This document shows, in pieces, positions 6,824-13,688 of a DNA stretch of 13,688 nucleotides. The stretch is from positions 1 to 13,688 of the forward strand of contig SKZB01000149.1 in NCBI GenBank assembly GCA_007127615.1, written 5' to 3'. The first letter of the stretch is position 1. Each line of letters starts with the position of its first letter. Position numbers and translations under genes: made by a program. Under the pieces are notes generated by a model. It was not told the origin of the DNA. It did no database searches and was given only the letters and a program-made list of their open reading frames with translations. The stretch is from Phycisphaerales bacterium. GTDB taxonomy: Bacteria; Planctomycetota; Phycisphaerae; Phycisphaerales; SM1A02.

Positions 6824-7054
6824 TCACTCTTGTACTCGCGGGCCAGAGTTTGGCTCGTCGGGCACAGGGTCTACGCGCACTTGTACAGCGTCGTGGCTTT
6901 GACAAACTGGACAAGCGGGCTGCTTTTCTGGATAACCGGATTGCTTGGTCATGTCGACGGGCTCATCTGCGTGCTTCTCACGGAATGTCGTTACGACGTG
7001 AAACCGGTGGGCGCATGACTGGCACGCAAAATCATAACTATCTCGATACACCAT
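6824..7054 (-). CDS. Small zinc-ribbon protein (FmdB-like)
   Basis: A 76-residue protein with two CxxC knuckles, C11-x2-C14 in YDFACQSCAHRF and C48-x2-C51 in ACPVCQSHDAVQV. This is the layout of FmdB-type zinc ribbons, which start with an aromatic-rich strand and end in a short disordered tail. Function is unknown; such proteins are often regulatory or metal-buffering partners. The ATG at 7054 is preferred because caggg lies nine bases upstream; the ATG at 7060, two residues longer, is only three bases from that site. It probably forms an operon with the cupin gene. A 15-bp dyad sits 66 bases upstream (7120-7134). Confidence 0.82.
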   Translation of the reverse strand: MVYRDSYDFACQSCAHRFHVVTTFREKHADEPVDMTKQSGYPEKQPACPVCQSHDAVQVRVDPVPDEPNSGPRVQE

Positions 7055-7119
7055 TTTCATATACCCTGCTCTAACGGAATGGCGGACCAGTCGCTTCGAG
7101 ATCGTCCAGCAGGCGGGCG

Positions 7120-7134
7120 ATGAACATTGTTCAT
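7120..7134. promoter_or_regulatory. Dyad operator candidate before zinc-ribbon gene
   Basis: Arms atgaaca and tgttcat around a single central t: a perfect 7-bp dyad. It lies between the DUF6448 stop and the zinc-ribbon start, upstream of the latter on the minus strand. It resembles a GAAC/GTTC LexA-type box, but with 3 rather than 4 bases between half-sites, so the regulator is not identified. Confidence 0.45.
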
Positions 7135-7199
7135 TTTCACCACGTGTCTTGTCATACTATCCGGAGTGTCGCGATCCCTGCTCTCACCGATCCCCGTCA

Positions 7200-7865
7200 T
7201 TACGGCGTGGCGCTCGGGCGCTGTGCGGCATCGACGTCCGCCTCCTTATGCTCAAGTACTATCCCCGCGTGCTTGTGGGCCTGGGGTCCTGCCTCAAGCA
7301 GATCGTGAATGTTCTTCACAAAATGCACGAACGGCACGTACTCGGCGACAAATTTACGTCCGGCCTCGACGTTCTCGTCCTTCTGTGCCCGGGCCTCCAT
7401 CGTCCGTTGAAACTGCTGGCGGATGCTCTGCTCAACGGCTCGGCCGATCTGCGTCGCCAGTTCATCGACGCTGCCTTCTACAAGGGCCTGATCGGCGCGG
7501 GCAATGCCCGCCGAGACGGGAGTGCCGGCGGGGTTGAGGCCGGTGAAGGCGACTCCTTCGCTGGCGCGATGGACGCGGACGAGCGTCTCAAAGAAGAAGC
7601 GGTCGGCGAGTTCCCGTGCCTCAGGACTCTGTTCCCGTACGACGAGCGTCTTCTTGAACGTATCGCGGATCTCCTGTTCGTCCTCGGCCGGGATCCACTT
7701 GAGCACGCGAGTGACGTCGCCTTCTTCAAGGGCGGCCTGGGCATCGACCACCACCGGCCCGTCCATCTGGTCACAGTGGGCCCATGCGAAGGATCCCGCC
7801 AGCAACATTAGCAAAAATATTCCGGCAATCGTGATTGAACTGTTCAATTGAGTTTGTGTCGACAT
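7200..7865 (-). CDS. DUF6448 family secreted/periplasmic protein
   Basis: A 221-residue protein with a Sec signal peptide: polar start, hydrophobic core 11-28 and a likely cut after AWA (A29). The mature protein begins HCDQMDGPVVVDAQAALEEG, with a conserved-looking HCD start followed by VLKWIPAEDEQEIRDTFKKT, as I remember for DUF6448. The rest is mostly helical and rich in Glu and Gln, ending in a His-containing tail (HKHAG). The new N-terminal His-Cys suggests metal binding, but that is inference. The ATG at 7865 is chosen from the signal peptide and from aaagga eight bases upstream; the open frame extends to 7940 but crosses the dispersed repeat. It is first of the minus-strand run, 145 bases before the zinc ribbon. 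Confidence 0.85.
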   Translation of the reverse strand: MSTQTQLNSSITIAGIFLLMLLAGSFAWAHCDQMDGPVVVDAQAALEEGDVTRVLKWIPAEDEQEIRDTFKKTLVVREQSPEARELADRFFFETLVRVHRASEGVAFTGLNPAGTPVSAGIARADQALVEGSVDELATQIGRAVEQSIRQQFQRTMEARAQKDENVEAGRKFVAEYVPFVHFVKNIHDLLEAGPQAHKHAGIVLEHKEADVDAAQRPSATP

Positions 7866-7923
7866 GGGCTTTGTCCTTTGATTGTCTGAGAGGTTGATCA
7901 CGCGAACAGATGGAAGGCTGAAT

Positions 7924-7967
7924 AGAAAATCTGATTCCAAGCGGGCCGATGTCAGGGGCTTGGGAGT
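7924..7967. repeat. Dispersed direct repeat, copy 2
   Basis: Partner of 5803-5845 in the same orientation, sharing aaatctgattccaag, a gggccg tract and tcaggggct then gggagt, with about five differences and one indel over 43-44 bases. Together the copies bracket the four-gene minus-strand run. Confidence 0.7.
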
Positions 7968-8142
7968 TCGAAGTCAATTTTTTCTTTCTTTGTCGGGGTT
8001 TCGATCGAGGTCTTCCGAAAAGTGCGCACCTACAGCGCTCGATCGCTCTCACTTCAAGGATCAGGACTCGACGAATGACGCCGCTTCATCCAACCAGCGT
8101 AAATCGCATGACATGTGCGATCTACGCCAAAAACGACATAAA

Positions 8143-8186
8143 CCGACATGTTCAAGCACCCACCGAGGGGTGCTTGAACGTATCGG
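8143..8186. repeat. 19-nt inverted repeat (long hairpin)
   Basis: The arms 8143-8161 and 8168-8186 pair with 17 Watson-Crick pairs, one G-T and one mismatch; the inner 12 (gttcaagcaccc / gggtgcttgaac) are perfect, and the loop is accgag. On the minus strand it is followed by a T-rich stretch (tttatgtcgttttt), so it could end a minus-strand transcript. Both known neighbours read away from it. Confidence 0.6.
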
Positions 8187-8640
8187 CTTACGCTTTGACC
8201 AGCCCCGCATCAATAGGAGAGGCTCTTCAAATCGTCTTCCGGCGACTGATGCCAAAAGATCGTCGAGTGGGGCGAATACGAATCATCCACTCCACTCATT
8301 CTGAACCATGCATCCTCAAACTGATAATGCAAGAAAAAAACACGCAAAATTCAATAGTTGTTCTCGTTTACGCGGGGTACGGCAGAGCATCACTGCCTAC
8401 TGACTCAGGGCAAAATGGGATCAGAATTACCTCCTCAAGGTCCTCGCCGCTGGACAATGCGATTGCCGGGCCTACAATCGTCTTCTATGGTACGAACAAC
8501 GTCTCGACACCGAGTTTCAAAGGCATCAGCCCTTGTCCAATGCGTCAAGTACGATATCGGGTCGGGACGCGAAGCCACCGAGGTTCCCGATGTCACCCCG
8601 GTGCAAGTGATCGACTTGATGGTCACAGAAAGCGACCGCC

Positions 8641-10974
8641 ATGCCTACCAGCACAACTGCGTTCGTGAGCACGTATCCGCCCCGCCTGTGCGGGATAGCA
8701 ACGTTTACGCGAGATCTTTCGCAGGCCATTGCCGCTGCCGACCGGAATGTTGGAACAACCATCTTGGCGATGACCGACACGTCCTATCCTGAAACATGTT
8801 CCGACATTGTACGCTTCCAGATTCGGCGCGGCGTCAAAGATGACTACGCCATCGCCGCTGATCTCGTGAACTACAGCGACATCAGGTTGGTGTCGATTCA
8901 ACACGAGTACGGCATCTACGGCGGCGAAGACGGCCATCACATTCTCGACTTTCTCACTCGCATTCGAGTCCCTTCAATTGCCACGTTGCACACGGTGCTC
9001 AGATCGCCGTCGCGAATGCAGCGAACCATTGTGGAAAAAATAGCGCAGCGCTGCGCCCGACTCGTCGTCATGAGCAGAATCGGCATGCGCCTTCTCACCG
9101 AGTCGTACAATGTGCCCGCTGACAAGATTGCGATGATCCCGCATGGCATTCCCGACCTGCCGCGCGATGACACCAAGCAGCACAAGGAGCGCCTCGGCGC
9201 AGCCGGACGGCGGCTTCTGCTGACGTTTGGCCTGCTTAGTCCCAACAAGGGAATCGAAACCGTCATCCGCGCCTTGCCGGCACTCGTGAAGCAATTCCCC
9301 GATCTGCTCTACTTCGTCGTCGGCGCCACCCATCCGGAAGTCGAGCGCCGCAACGGCGAGGAATATCGCCACGCACTGGAACGCGAAGCGCACGCGCTCG
9401 GCGTGGCGGACCACATCGTCTTTCGCAATCAGTTTGTGTCGTTCGAGGAACTATGCGGCTACCTGCAGGCCGCCGATGTCTATGTGACGCCGTATCTGAA
9501 CGAGGCCCAGAGCACCAGCGGCGCACTGGCGTATGCGATGGGTGCCGGCACTGCGGTCGTCTCTACGCCGTACTGGCATGCCCATGAACTACTCGCTGAT
9601 GGGCGAGGACGTCTCTTCCCAATCGGCGATTCCAACATACTTGCAACCACGATCACTTCGCTCTTTGCGAACGAGTCCGAGCTCAAAGCGGTGAGTGACG
9701 CAGCGTATGACTTCACCCGCCCAATGATCTGGGCGCGAGTGGGTGAAGCGTACGCAGCGTTGGCCGAAGAAGTGCTCGAGGAGGCAGCGCGGCATCACAA
9801 TGATCGCGCGCTGCCCACGCTTGTACCCGTGCCGACCCGCGATTCCAGCATTCCCGAACTGCGTCTCGATCATCTCTTGCGCCTCACCGACGACACCGGC
9901 ATCATTCAGCACGCCACCTTCTCAGTTCCCGCGCGCAGCACCGGCTACTGCGTCGATGACAACGCCCGGGCACTGCTCGTCGCCCTGCTCACCCATCACA
10001 TCACCGGATCCGCCGACGCCAAGCGCCTCATCACCATGTACCTCAGCTTCCTGCACCATTGCCAGCGCGATGACGGCCAGTTTCATAACTTCGTCGATTA
10101 CAATCGCGTCATCGAACCCCACATTGGTTCGGAAGACTGTATCGGCCGGACCCTGTGGGCGCTCGGCTCGGCGGCGTATCTCGCGCCTGACGACGGCGCA
10201 CGGCGAATGGCGCGCCAGATGTTCGATCACGCCGTCAAGCCGGCCCTCGGGTTCGGCCCGCGTGGCCAGGCACTCGCCATCATGGGACTCGATGCCATCC
10301 TTCGCGATGAGCCCGGCAACACGTCCGCGCGCACAACCTTCGAAACGCTTGCAGGCAACCTCTGTCAGCGCTTTGAAAACGAAGCCGATGTACAATGGCA
10401 GTGGTTCGAGCCAACGCTGACCTATGACAACGCCATGATCCCCTTGGCGCTTTTCACTGCATTTCGCCAGACTGTTGAACAAGAGCATCTTCACGTCGCC
10501 ACCGCGTCGCTTCACTTCCTCGAAGAAGTCTGCTTCGAGGGCGACCGTCTGACGCTCATCGGAAACCGCGGCTGGTACGGACGCAGCGCGAGTGTCGCCT
10601 CCGGAAAGAAGCCGGCGGCCGATGAGCAGCCGATCGACGCTGCCGCCTTCGTGCTCGCCTTCCGCGGCGCCTTCCGCGCCACGGGTGATCGCAGGTATGT
10701 CAGGCGCATGCGCCAATCGTTTGACTGGTTCCTCGGCGCCAATCGCATGGGCATCTGCATGTACGATTTCACTACTGCAGGCTGTCGCGACGGCCTGGGC
10801 ATCCACGAAGCCAGCCAGAACCAAGGCGCCGAGAGCACCGTCTCATTCCTCACCGCGCTGCTCGCCATGCTCGACATCGGCGGCCCGAATGAGCCGACGG
10901 GAGAGCCGCAGTCAGCGGCGAAGATGACGAGGCGAAGCTCGCTCGAAGCCGTCAGCGTATCGGCTTCGGAGTGA
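8641..10974 (+). CDS. GT4-type glycosyltransferase fused to a six-hairpin-like helical domain
   Basis: A 777-residue two-domain protein. Residues 1 to about 385 form a GT-B glycosyltransferase: N-terminal STYPPRLCGIATFTRDL, IQHEYGIYGG near 86-95, IPHGIPD (about 166-172), LTFGLLSPNKGIE and VTPYLNEAQSTSGALAYAMG followed by STPYWHAHELLADGRG. In place of the classical EX7E motif the aligned positions are Q290 and Y298, with an acidic E288 close by. From about 400 a second domain follows: DHLLRLTDDTGIIQHATFS, CVDDNARALL (about 437-446), DDGQFHNFVDYN, SEDCIGRTLWALG, EPTLTYDNAMIPLAL and HEASQNQGAEST. Its alternating helices and acidic loops resemble an alpha/alpha six-hairpin glycosidase fold. The protein probably transfers and perhaps trims or binds a sugar chain in the cytosol. 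An in-frame TGA seven codons upstream leaves ATG 8641 as the first start; its ribosome-binding site is weak. The GH130 gene follows. Confidence 0.9.
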   Translation: MPTSTTAFVSTYPPRLCGIATFTRDLSQAIAAADRNVGTTILAMTDTSYPETCSDIVRFQIRRGVKDDYAIAADLVNYSDIRLVSIQHEYGIYGGEDGHHILDFLTRIRVPSIATLHTVLRSPSRMQRTIVEKIAQRCARLVVMSRIGMRLLTESYNVPADKIAMIPHGIPDLPRDDTKQHKERLGAAGRRLLLTFGLLSPNKGIETVIRALPALVKQFPDLLYFVVGATHPEVERRNGEEYRHALEREAHALGVADHIVFRNQFVSFEELCGYLQAADVYVTPYLNEAQSTSGALAYAMGAGTAVVSTPYWHAHELLADGRGRLFPIGDSNILATTITSLFANESELKAVSDAAYDFTRPMIWARVGEAYAALAEEVLEEAARHHNDRALPTLVPVPTRDSSIPELRLDHLLRLTDDTGIIQHATFSVPARSTGYCVDDNARALLVALLTHHITGSADAKRLITMYLSFLHHCQRDDGQFHNFVDYNRVIEPHIGSEDCIGRTLWALGSAAYLAPDDGARRMARQMFDHAVKPALGFGPRGQALAIMGLDAILRDEPGNTSARTTFETLAGNLCQRFENEADVQWQWFEPTLTYDNAMIPLALFTAFRQTVEQEHLHVATASLHFLEEVCFEGDRLTLIGNRGWYGRSASVASGKKPAADEQPIDAAAFVLAFRGAFRATGDRRYVRRMRQSFDWFLGANRMGICMYDFTTAGCRDGLGIHEASQNQGAESTVSFLTALLAMLDIGGPNEPTGEPQSAAKMTRRSSLEAVSVSASE

Positions 10975-11115
10975 CTTCTTGAAATCACGGTGCCTGGGTG
11001 AGTCGTCCTCAGCGACGGGTCGATGCCGGCAAGAATCGCCGGATCGACTAAGCTGATGGTCACGCTAGGGGTGGCGGACGGTCGATGTTCTCTATGGGAG
11101 ACAGTGCTGAAACCA

Positions 11116-12585
11116 ATGCCACAACTTGAGGTCACCAGGACAAATCATCGATTTCTGCCCGATCCACGCCGTGTTATCGCCAAGCCGCATTTGCCCGGCG
11201 AGGAGGCATACACGCCGGATGGCAAGTCGCGTGTAAAGGCCGTGCTGGAGCGGATTCTTGCCATCCCCGATGCGGAGGTGGCGGCGATCGTCGCTGACGT
11301 GCTGCACAACTTCTCGCGCCGTCATCATGACTTCACAAAGGTGCTGCACAACCATTTCCAAATGGTTGCTCATCATCTTGAGCAGGGTGCCGAACTCACT
11401 GAAGACCGACGCCTCTTGATCGGCGCGTACTTCACGCATGAGTATTCGATCGAGGCCGCAGCGCTGTTCAATCCTTCGATCGTGCCAGCCCCTGATCAGA
11501 CCAGCCTGGCACCCGGAAGTCAGCGCTTCATCATGAGCGTGCGCGCGGTGGGTGAAGGCCACATCTCATCGATCGGGTTTCGCAGTGGTGTTCTTGATGA
11601 TCGCTGCATGCTCACGTTCGATGAGGTCAGCAGGTTTGCCATCACTGGGCGGCGCACGAGGCCGCTGTATGACAAGCACCTGTTCGGCTTGAAGCTTGCG
11701 GAACTCGAGGCCGACAACGAGATCGCAGCGGTGGTGCTCGAGCCGCTACCGGAAGAGTTTTCGTTCGAGGAACTGGAGCAAAGCTTGTCGCTCTTTGAGG
11801 CGAAGCACGTGTTTCCCGAAATCGTGGCGTGCGAGACGACGAAGTTGATTCACTTGCTGGCGATGTCGAATTATATATCAATGTATCCGCGTGAGTCGCC
11901 GTTGTCGGAGCGTGTGTTGTTTCCTGCCGGGCCGAAGGAGTCGCAGGGGATGGAGGACGCGCGCTTCGTGCGCTTCGTGCATGATGATGGTTCAGTGGTG
12001 TATTACGCCACGTACACTGCGTTCAACGGGTTTGAAGTGCTGCCGCAACTGATTGAAACTGCGGACTTTACATCGTTTCGTGTCGCCACGCTGAGTGGCC
12101 GCTTTGTGCAGAATAAGGGCATGGCACTGTTTCCGCGCCCGATTGATGGCAAATATGTGATGCTGGCACGTTCGGATCGGGAGAACACATACCTGATGCG
12201 CTCAGACAATGTGCGATTGTGGAACGAGTCGCAGATTCTTCACGCGCCCCAGCAGCCATGGGAGCTGATTCAGATCGGCAACTGCGGCTCACCGATCGAG
12301 ACCGAGGCGGGCTGGCTGGTGCTCACACACGGCGTCGGGCCGATGCGCCGCTATGCTATCGGCGCGATGCTTTTGGATCTGGGCGATCCCGGGCGCGTCA
12401 TTGGGCATCTGGCCGAGCCGTTGATGGCGCCCGAGGAAGACGAGCGCGAAGGGTACGTGCCGAATGTGCTGTACTCATGCGGCAGCATGGTGCATGCAGG
12501 TCAACTGATACTTCCTTACGGATTCTCTGACGGCGGCATCAAGATTGCAACGATTCGACTGCCGGACCTTCTCAATCTCCTGTGA
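11116..12585 (+). CDS. GH130 family glycosidase / mannoside phosphorylase-like protein
   Basis: About 489 residues. GH130 enzymes act on beta-mannosides, mostly as phosphorylases and sometimes as hydrolases, on a five-bladed beta-propeller. Visible family features are the start TRTNHRFLPDPRRVIAKP, the GMEDARFVRF segment carrying the likely catalytic Asp (about residue 281), GNCGSPIETEAGWLVLTHGV, LLDLGDPGRVIGHLAEPLMAPE and the closing GYVPNVLYSCG and LPYGFSDGGIKIA. It also has an extra N-terminal helical region (about 30-150) before the propeller. The start is uncertain: the frame is open from 11023, but nothing before 11116 is family-like; the nearest gggag lies 15 bases before ATG 11116, and a GTG at 11104 is an alternative. 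It lies 141 bases after the fused glycosyltransferase, on the same strand, and probably acts on the same glycan. Substrate and phosphorolysis versus hydrolysis cannot be told here. Confidence 0.9.
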   Translation: MPQLEVTRTNHRFLPDPRRVIAKPHLPGEEAYTPDGKSRVKAVLERILAIPDAEVAAIVADVLHNFSRRHHDFTKVLHNHFQMVAHHLEQGAELTEDRRLLIGAYFTHEYSIEAAALFNPSIVPAPDQTSLAPGSQRFIMSVRAVGEGHISSIGFRSGVLDDRCMLTFDEVSRFAITGRRTRPLYDKHLFGLKLAELEADNEIAAVVLEPLPEEFSFEELEQSLSLFEAKHVFPEIVACETTKLIHLLAMSNYISMYPRESPLSERVLFPAGPKESQGMEDARFVRFVHDDGSVVYYATYTAFNGFEVLPQLIETADFTSFRVATLSGRFVQNKGMALFPRPIDGKYVMLARSDRENTYLMRSDNVRLWNESQILHAPQQPWELIQIGNCGSPIETEAGWLVLTHGVGPMRRYAIGAMLLDLGDPGRVIGHLAEPLMAPEEDEREGYVPNVLYSCGSMVHAGQLILPYGFSDGGIKIATIRLPDLLNLL

Positions 12586-12702
12586 TGTGGCCCGTTCGCG
12601 CCCCGGCCCAAGTCGTCGGGCACTGCCCTTCTTTCTGGCGAATCACGCAGCTGTTCGCCCATGTGGTTGAACGGCCCCTCAGCGTCGATAACCGCCAAGG
12701 TC

Positions 12703-12810
12703 GATTTGCAACCACCGGAAGGTTTTCGGAAGCGAGCGTGTCTCTATTCCTCGAATCCGGTCTCTACGAAGACCGTTACGACCTCACTATTGCTCAGCCG
12801 GTTGCAAATC
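12703..12810. repeat. 11-bp inverted pair 86 bases apart
   Basis: gatttgcaacc at 12703-12713 is exactly complementary to ggttgcaaatc at 12800-12810. The flanks differ, and the core does not show the R/L box arrangement of an integron attC site. It may be the ends of a small element or part of an old attachment region next to the integrase. Confidence 0.4.
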
Positions 12811-12834
12811 CGACCGGCCCCACGGTTCAAGCTG

Positions 12835-12864
12835 AACGCCGCCGAGAGACCTCGGTGGCGTTTT
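12835..12864 (+). terminator. Intrinsic terminator-like hairpin
   Basis: A 12-pair stem, aacgccgccgag with ctcggtggcgtt, including one G-T pair, and a 4-base loop (agac), running into tttt on the plus strand. It lies about 250 bases after the GH130 stop, so it may end that transcript. On the minus strand no T-run follows, so it does not suit the integrase. Confidence 0.55.
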
Positions 12865-12868
12865 GCGT

Positions 12869-13594
12869 TCAATCGCACTGGAATACAAGGGTTTGCGCGA
12901 GGCGGCTATCCGCCAGCACCGGCGTCATGTGATCGAGCGTGGCGTTGACGGCGGCCTCGGTGACGGGCGAGACGTTCTTCCCCTCCGAAGCAGCGCAGCG
13001 GCCCTTCCTGAGCCCCCCGACCGTCGTCAGGGCCGCGTGAACCTCATACGGCACGAGCCCCTCGGAAACTCCCCATTTCAGAACGCTCCGAACCCGGCTG
13101 ATCTGCCGGTTGATGCTGGCCCGTGTCCATCCCCGATCGATCATCGACTGCCGGAGCGCCTTGAGCATGGTCGGACCGAACTCACGAGCGAGCACGTTTC
13201 CGAAGCGCTCACGGACGATCCGGCAGACGGTTCGGTAGTGCAGGTACTCCGTGCTCGGCTCCCCGTCGTCCTGGCGGTAGTAGTCCCGCGCGTACGCCTC
13301 AAACGCGAGAATCAATTCGGTGATCGTGATCGCGGCCCGGGCCTCGGGCTCCGGAGGCAACCGGCGGTCGCTGGCCAGCCAGTCCTGCACGAGCTGGTTG
13401 TACTTCGCGACGCTCTCCGGGGTGCCGTACTTCCCGCAATACCGGCGCTGGCCGGCGAGCTCTACGAACCCCTGCCCGGTCCCTTTGTGAAGCCGGTAGG
13501 ACGGCACCCGCTTCGGGGCCGGCTTGACGGTGGTTGCGCCGCGCTTCTTCGTCGTCGCTGTCTTCGGTTGTGCTGATCTGGTCTGCTGCTTCAT
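12869..13594 (-). pseudogene. Tyrosine recombinase/integrase lacking its catalytic domain
   Basis: A 241-residue product. After a Lys/Thr/Ala-rich basic tail (1-30) comes an arm-type DNA-binding domain (YRLHKGTGQGFVELAGQR, RYCGKYGTPESVAKYNQLV) of a style I associate with planctomycete integrases, then a core-binding helical domain (about 95-190: ITELILAFEAYARDYY, ASINRQISRVRSVLKWGVSEG). At EAAVNATLDHMTPVLA, where the catalytic domain should follow with Arg...His-x-x-Arg...Tyr, the sequence turns into DSRLAQTLVFQCD and stops. Complete members are nearer 380-400 residues, so about 150 residues including every catalytic residue are gone. The ATG at 13594 has ggag eight bases upstream. The truncated protein could bind DNA but cannot recombine it. 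Loss of part of an integrated element is the likely history. Confidence 0.85.
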
Positions 13595-13613
13595 CGGAAC
13601 GGCTCCATGATCT

Positions 13614-13633
13614 ACCGGGTAGTACTACCCGGT
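13614..13633. promoter_or_regulatory. Perfect 20-bp palindrome before integrase start
   Basis: The half-site accgggtagt is followed at once by its exact complement actacccggt. It ends 20 bases from the integrase ATG, where a repressor or the integrase/excision factor could bind and control expression. A T-rich stretch (cttttc) follows on the plus strand, so a role as a plus-strand terminator is also possible. Confidence 0.6.
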
Positions 13634-13670
13634 CTTTTCAAGGTTGCGCCGCTCCACCGCGTCGGTGGGT

Positions 13671-13688
13671 ATCACGTAAGTCCGTGAT
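13671..13688. repeat. Small inverted repeat at window end
   Basis: atcacg and cgtgat flank a 6-base spacer at the very end of the window. It may continue beyond the edge. It is in the integrase upstream region and could be a second binding site. Confidence 0.3.

Larger units (their letters stand above)
7866..8640. other. Divergent intergenic region, 775 bases, no convincing gene
   Basis: It lies between the minus-strand DUF6448 gene and the plus-strand glycosyltransferase and should carry both promoters. Visible are copy 2 of the dispersed repeat (7924-7967), a pyrimidine-rich tract (about 7978-7992), a long hairpin (8143-8186) and an A-rich stretch (about 8330-8352). A plus frame covering 7949-8668 and a second at 8358-8792 show no recognisable protein and overlap real gene sequence, so they were not called. 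Confidence 0.5.
12586..12868. other. Intergenic region between GH130 and truncated integrase
   Basis: No gene supported. It contains an 11-bp inverted pair (12703-12713 and 12800-12810), a small hairpin with arms cggtct/agaccg (12758-12775) and a terminator-like stem (12835-12864). A 116-codon plus frame here has no recognisable content. If the integrase lost its 3' half by deletion, the break point is at the right end of this stretch. Confidence 0.45.

Noticed and set aside
7120..7134. LexA/SOS box
   Set aside because: The half-sites GAAC/GTTC are separated by 3 rather than 4 bases; only a generic operator is claimed.
7949..8792. Plus-strand open frames upstream of the glycosyltransferase
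   Set aside because: No homology recognised, they run over a hairpin and into the real gene in another frame, and have irregular codon use.
9922..10824. 300-codon minus frame inside the glycosyltransferase fusion gene
   Set aside because: Shadow of the strongly supported plus-strand gene; no recognisable domain.
12703..12810. Integron attC-like site
   Set aside because: The inverted ends match, but the required RYYYAAC/GTTRRRY boxes are not in place.
12799..12905. tRNA or att site at the integrase 3' end
   Set aside because: The ggttgcaaatccg piece recalls a T-loop, but no cloverleaf can be built on either strand.
12863..13576. 237-codon plus-strand frame opposite the integrase
   Set aside because: Antisense to a clearly recognised integrase; Arg/Pro/Leu-rich content typical of a shadow frame.

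Overview
The window reads as a piece of a GC-rich bacterial chromosome, most likely a planctomycete or close relative. This is judged from the style of the integrase arm domain, the GT4 plus GH130 pair and the small accessory families; no rRNA or marker gene is present to prove it. Gene-sized segments are intact at both flanks, but the middle (about 3.67-8.64 kb) is visibly less GC-rich, carries dead mobile DNA and looks like an accessory island.

Layout. Positions 1-3662 look like stable genome: a membrane-anchored protein with 22-residue repeats (minus, cut by the window edge), a carbon-nitrogen hydrolase (minus), a PD-(D/E)XK-like nuclease protein (plus) and a lipoprotein alpha/beta hydrolase (plus). 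Positions 3671-4640 are a junction zone: a shard of a type I restriction subunit HsdR joined to an unrecognised segment, then an ISL3-family transposase relic killed by a stop codon, a frameshift and loss of its catalytic half. Position 4959 starts a cytosolic-type Csp copper-storage protein with 17 cysteines. After a non-coding, hairpin-rich stretch comes a minus-strand run of four small genes: an exported DUF6448 protein, an FmdB-like zinc ribbon, a cupin and a DUF5661 protein. A direct repeat of about 43 bp brackets this run (5803-5845 and 7924-7967), and two members have a clean dyad just upstream.

Positions 8641-12585 hold a likely two-gene plus-strand operon: a GT4 glycosyltransferase fused to an alpha-helical six-hairpin-like domain, followed by a GH130 glycosidase/phosphorylase-like protein. 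Together they suggest synthesis and turnover of a mannose-type (or other) oligosaccharide. A terminator-like hairpin follows, and then a tyrosine recombinase that retains its arm and core-binding domains but has lost the catalytic domain. A perfect 20-bp palindrome lies in front of its start.

How the parts fit (inference): copper sequestration, a cupin, a redox-type zinc ribbon, an exported small protein and a glycan module, next to integrase and IS debris, look like a stress-adaptation cargo island. No CRISPR array, tRNA or rRNA gene was seen.
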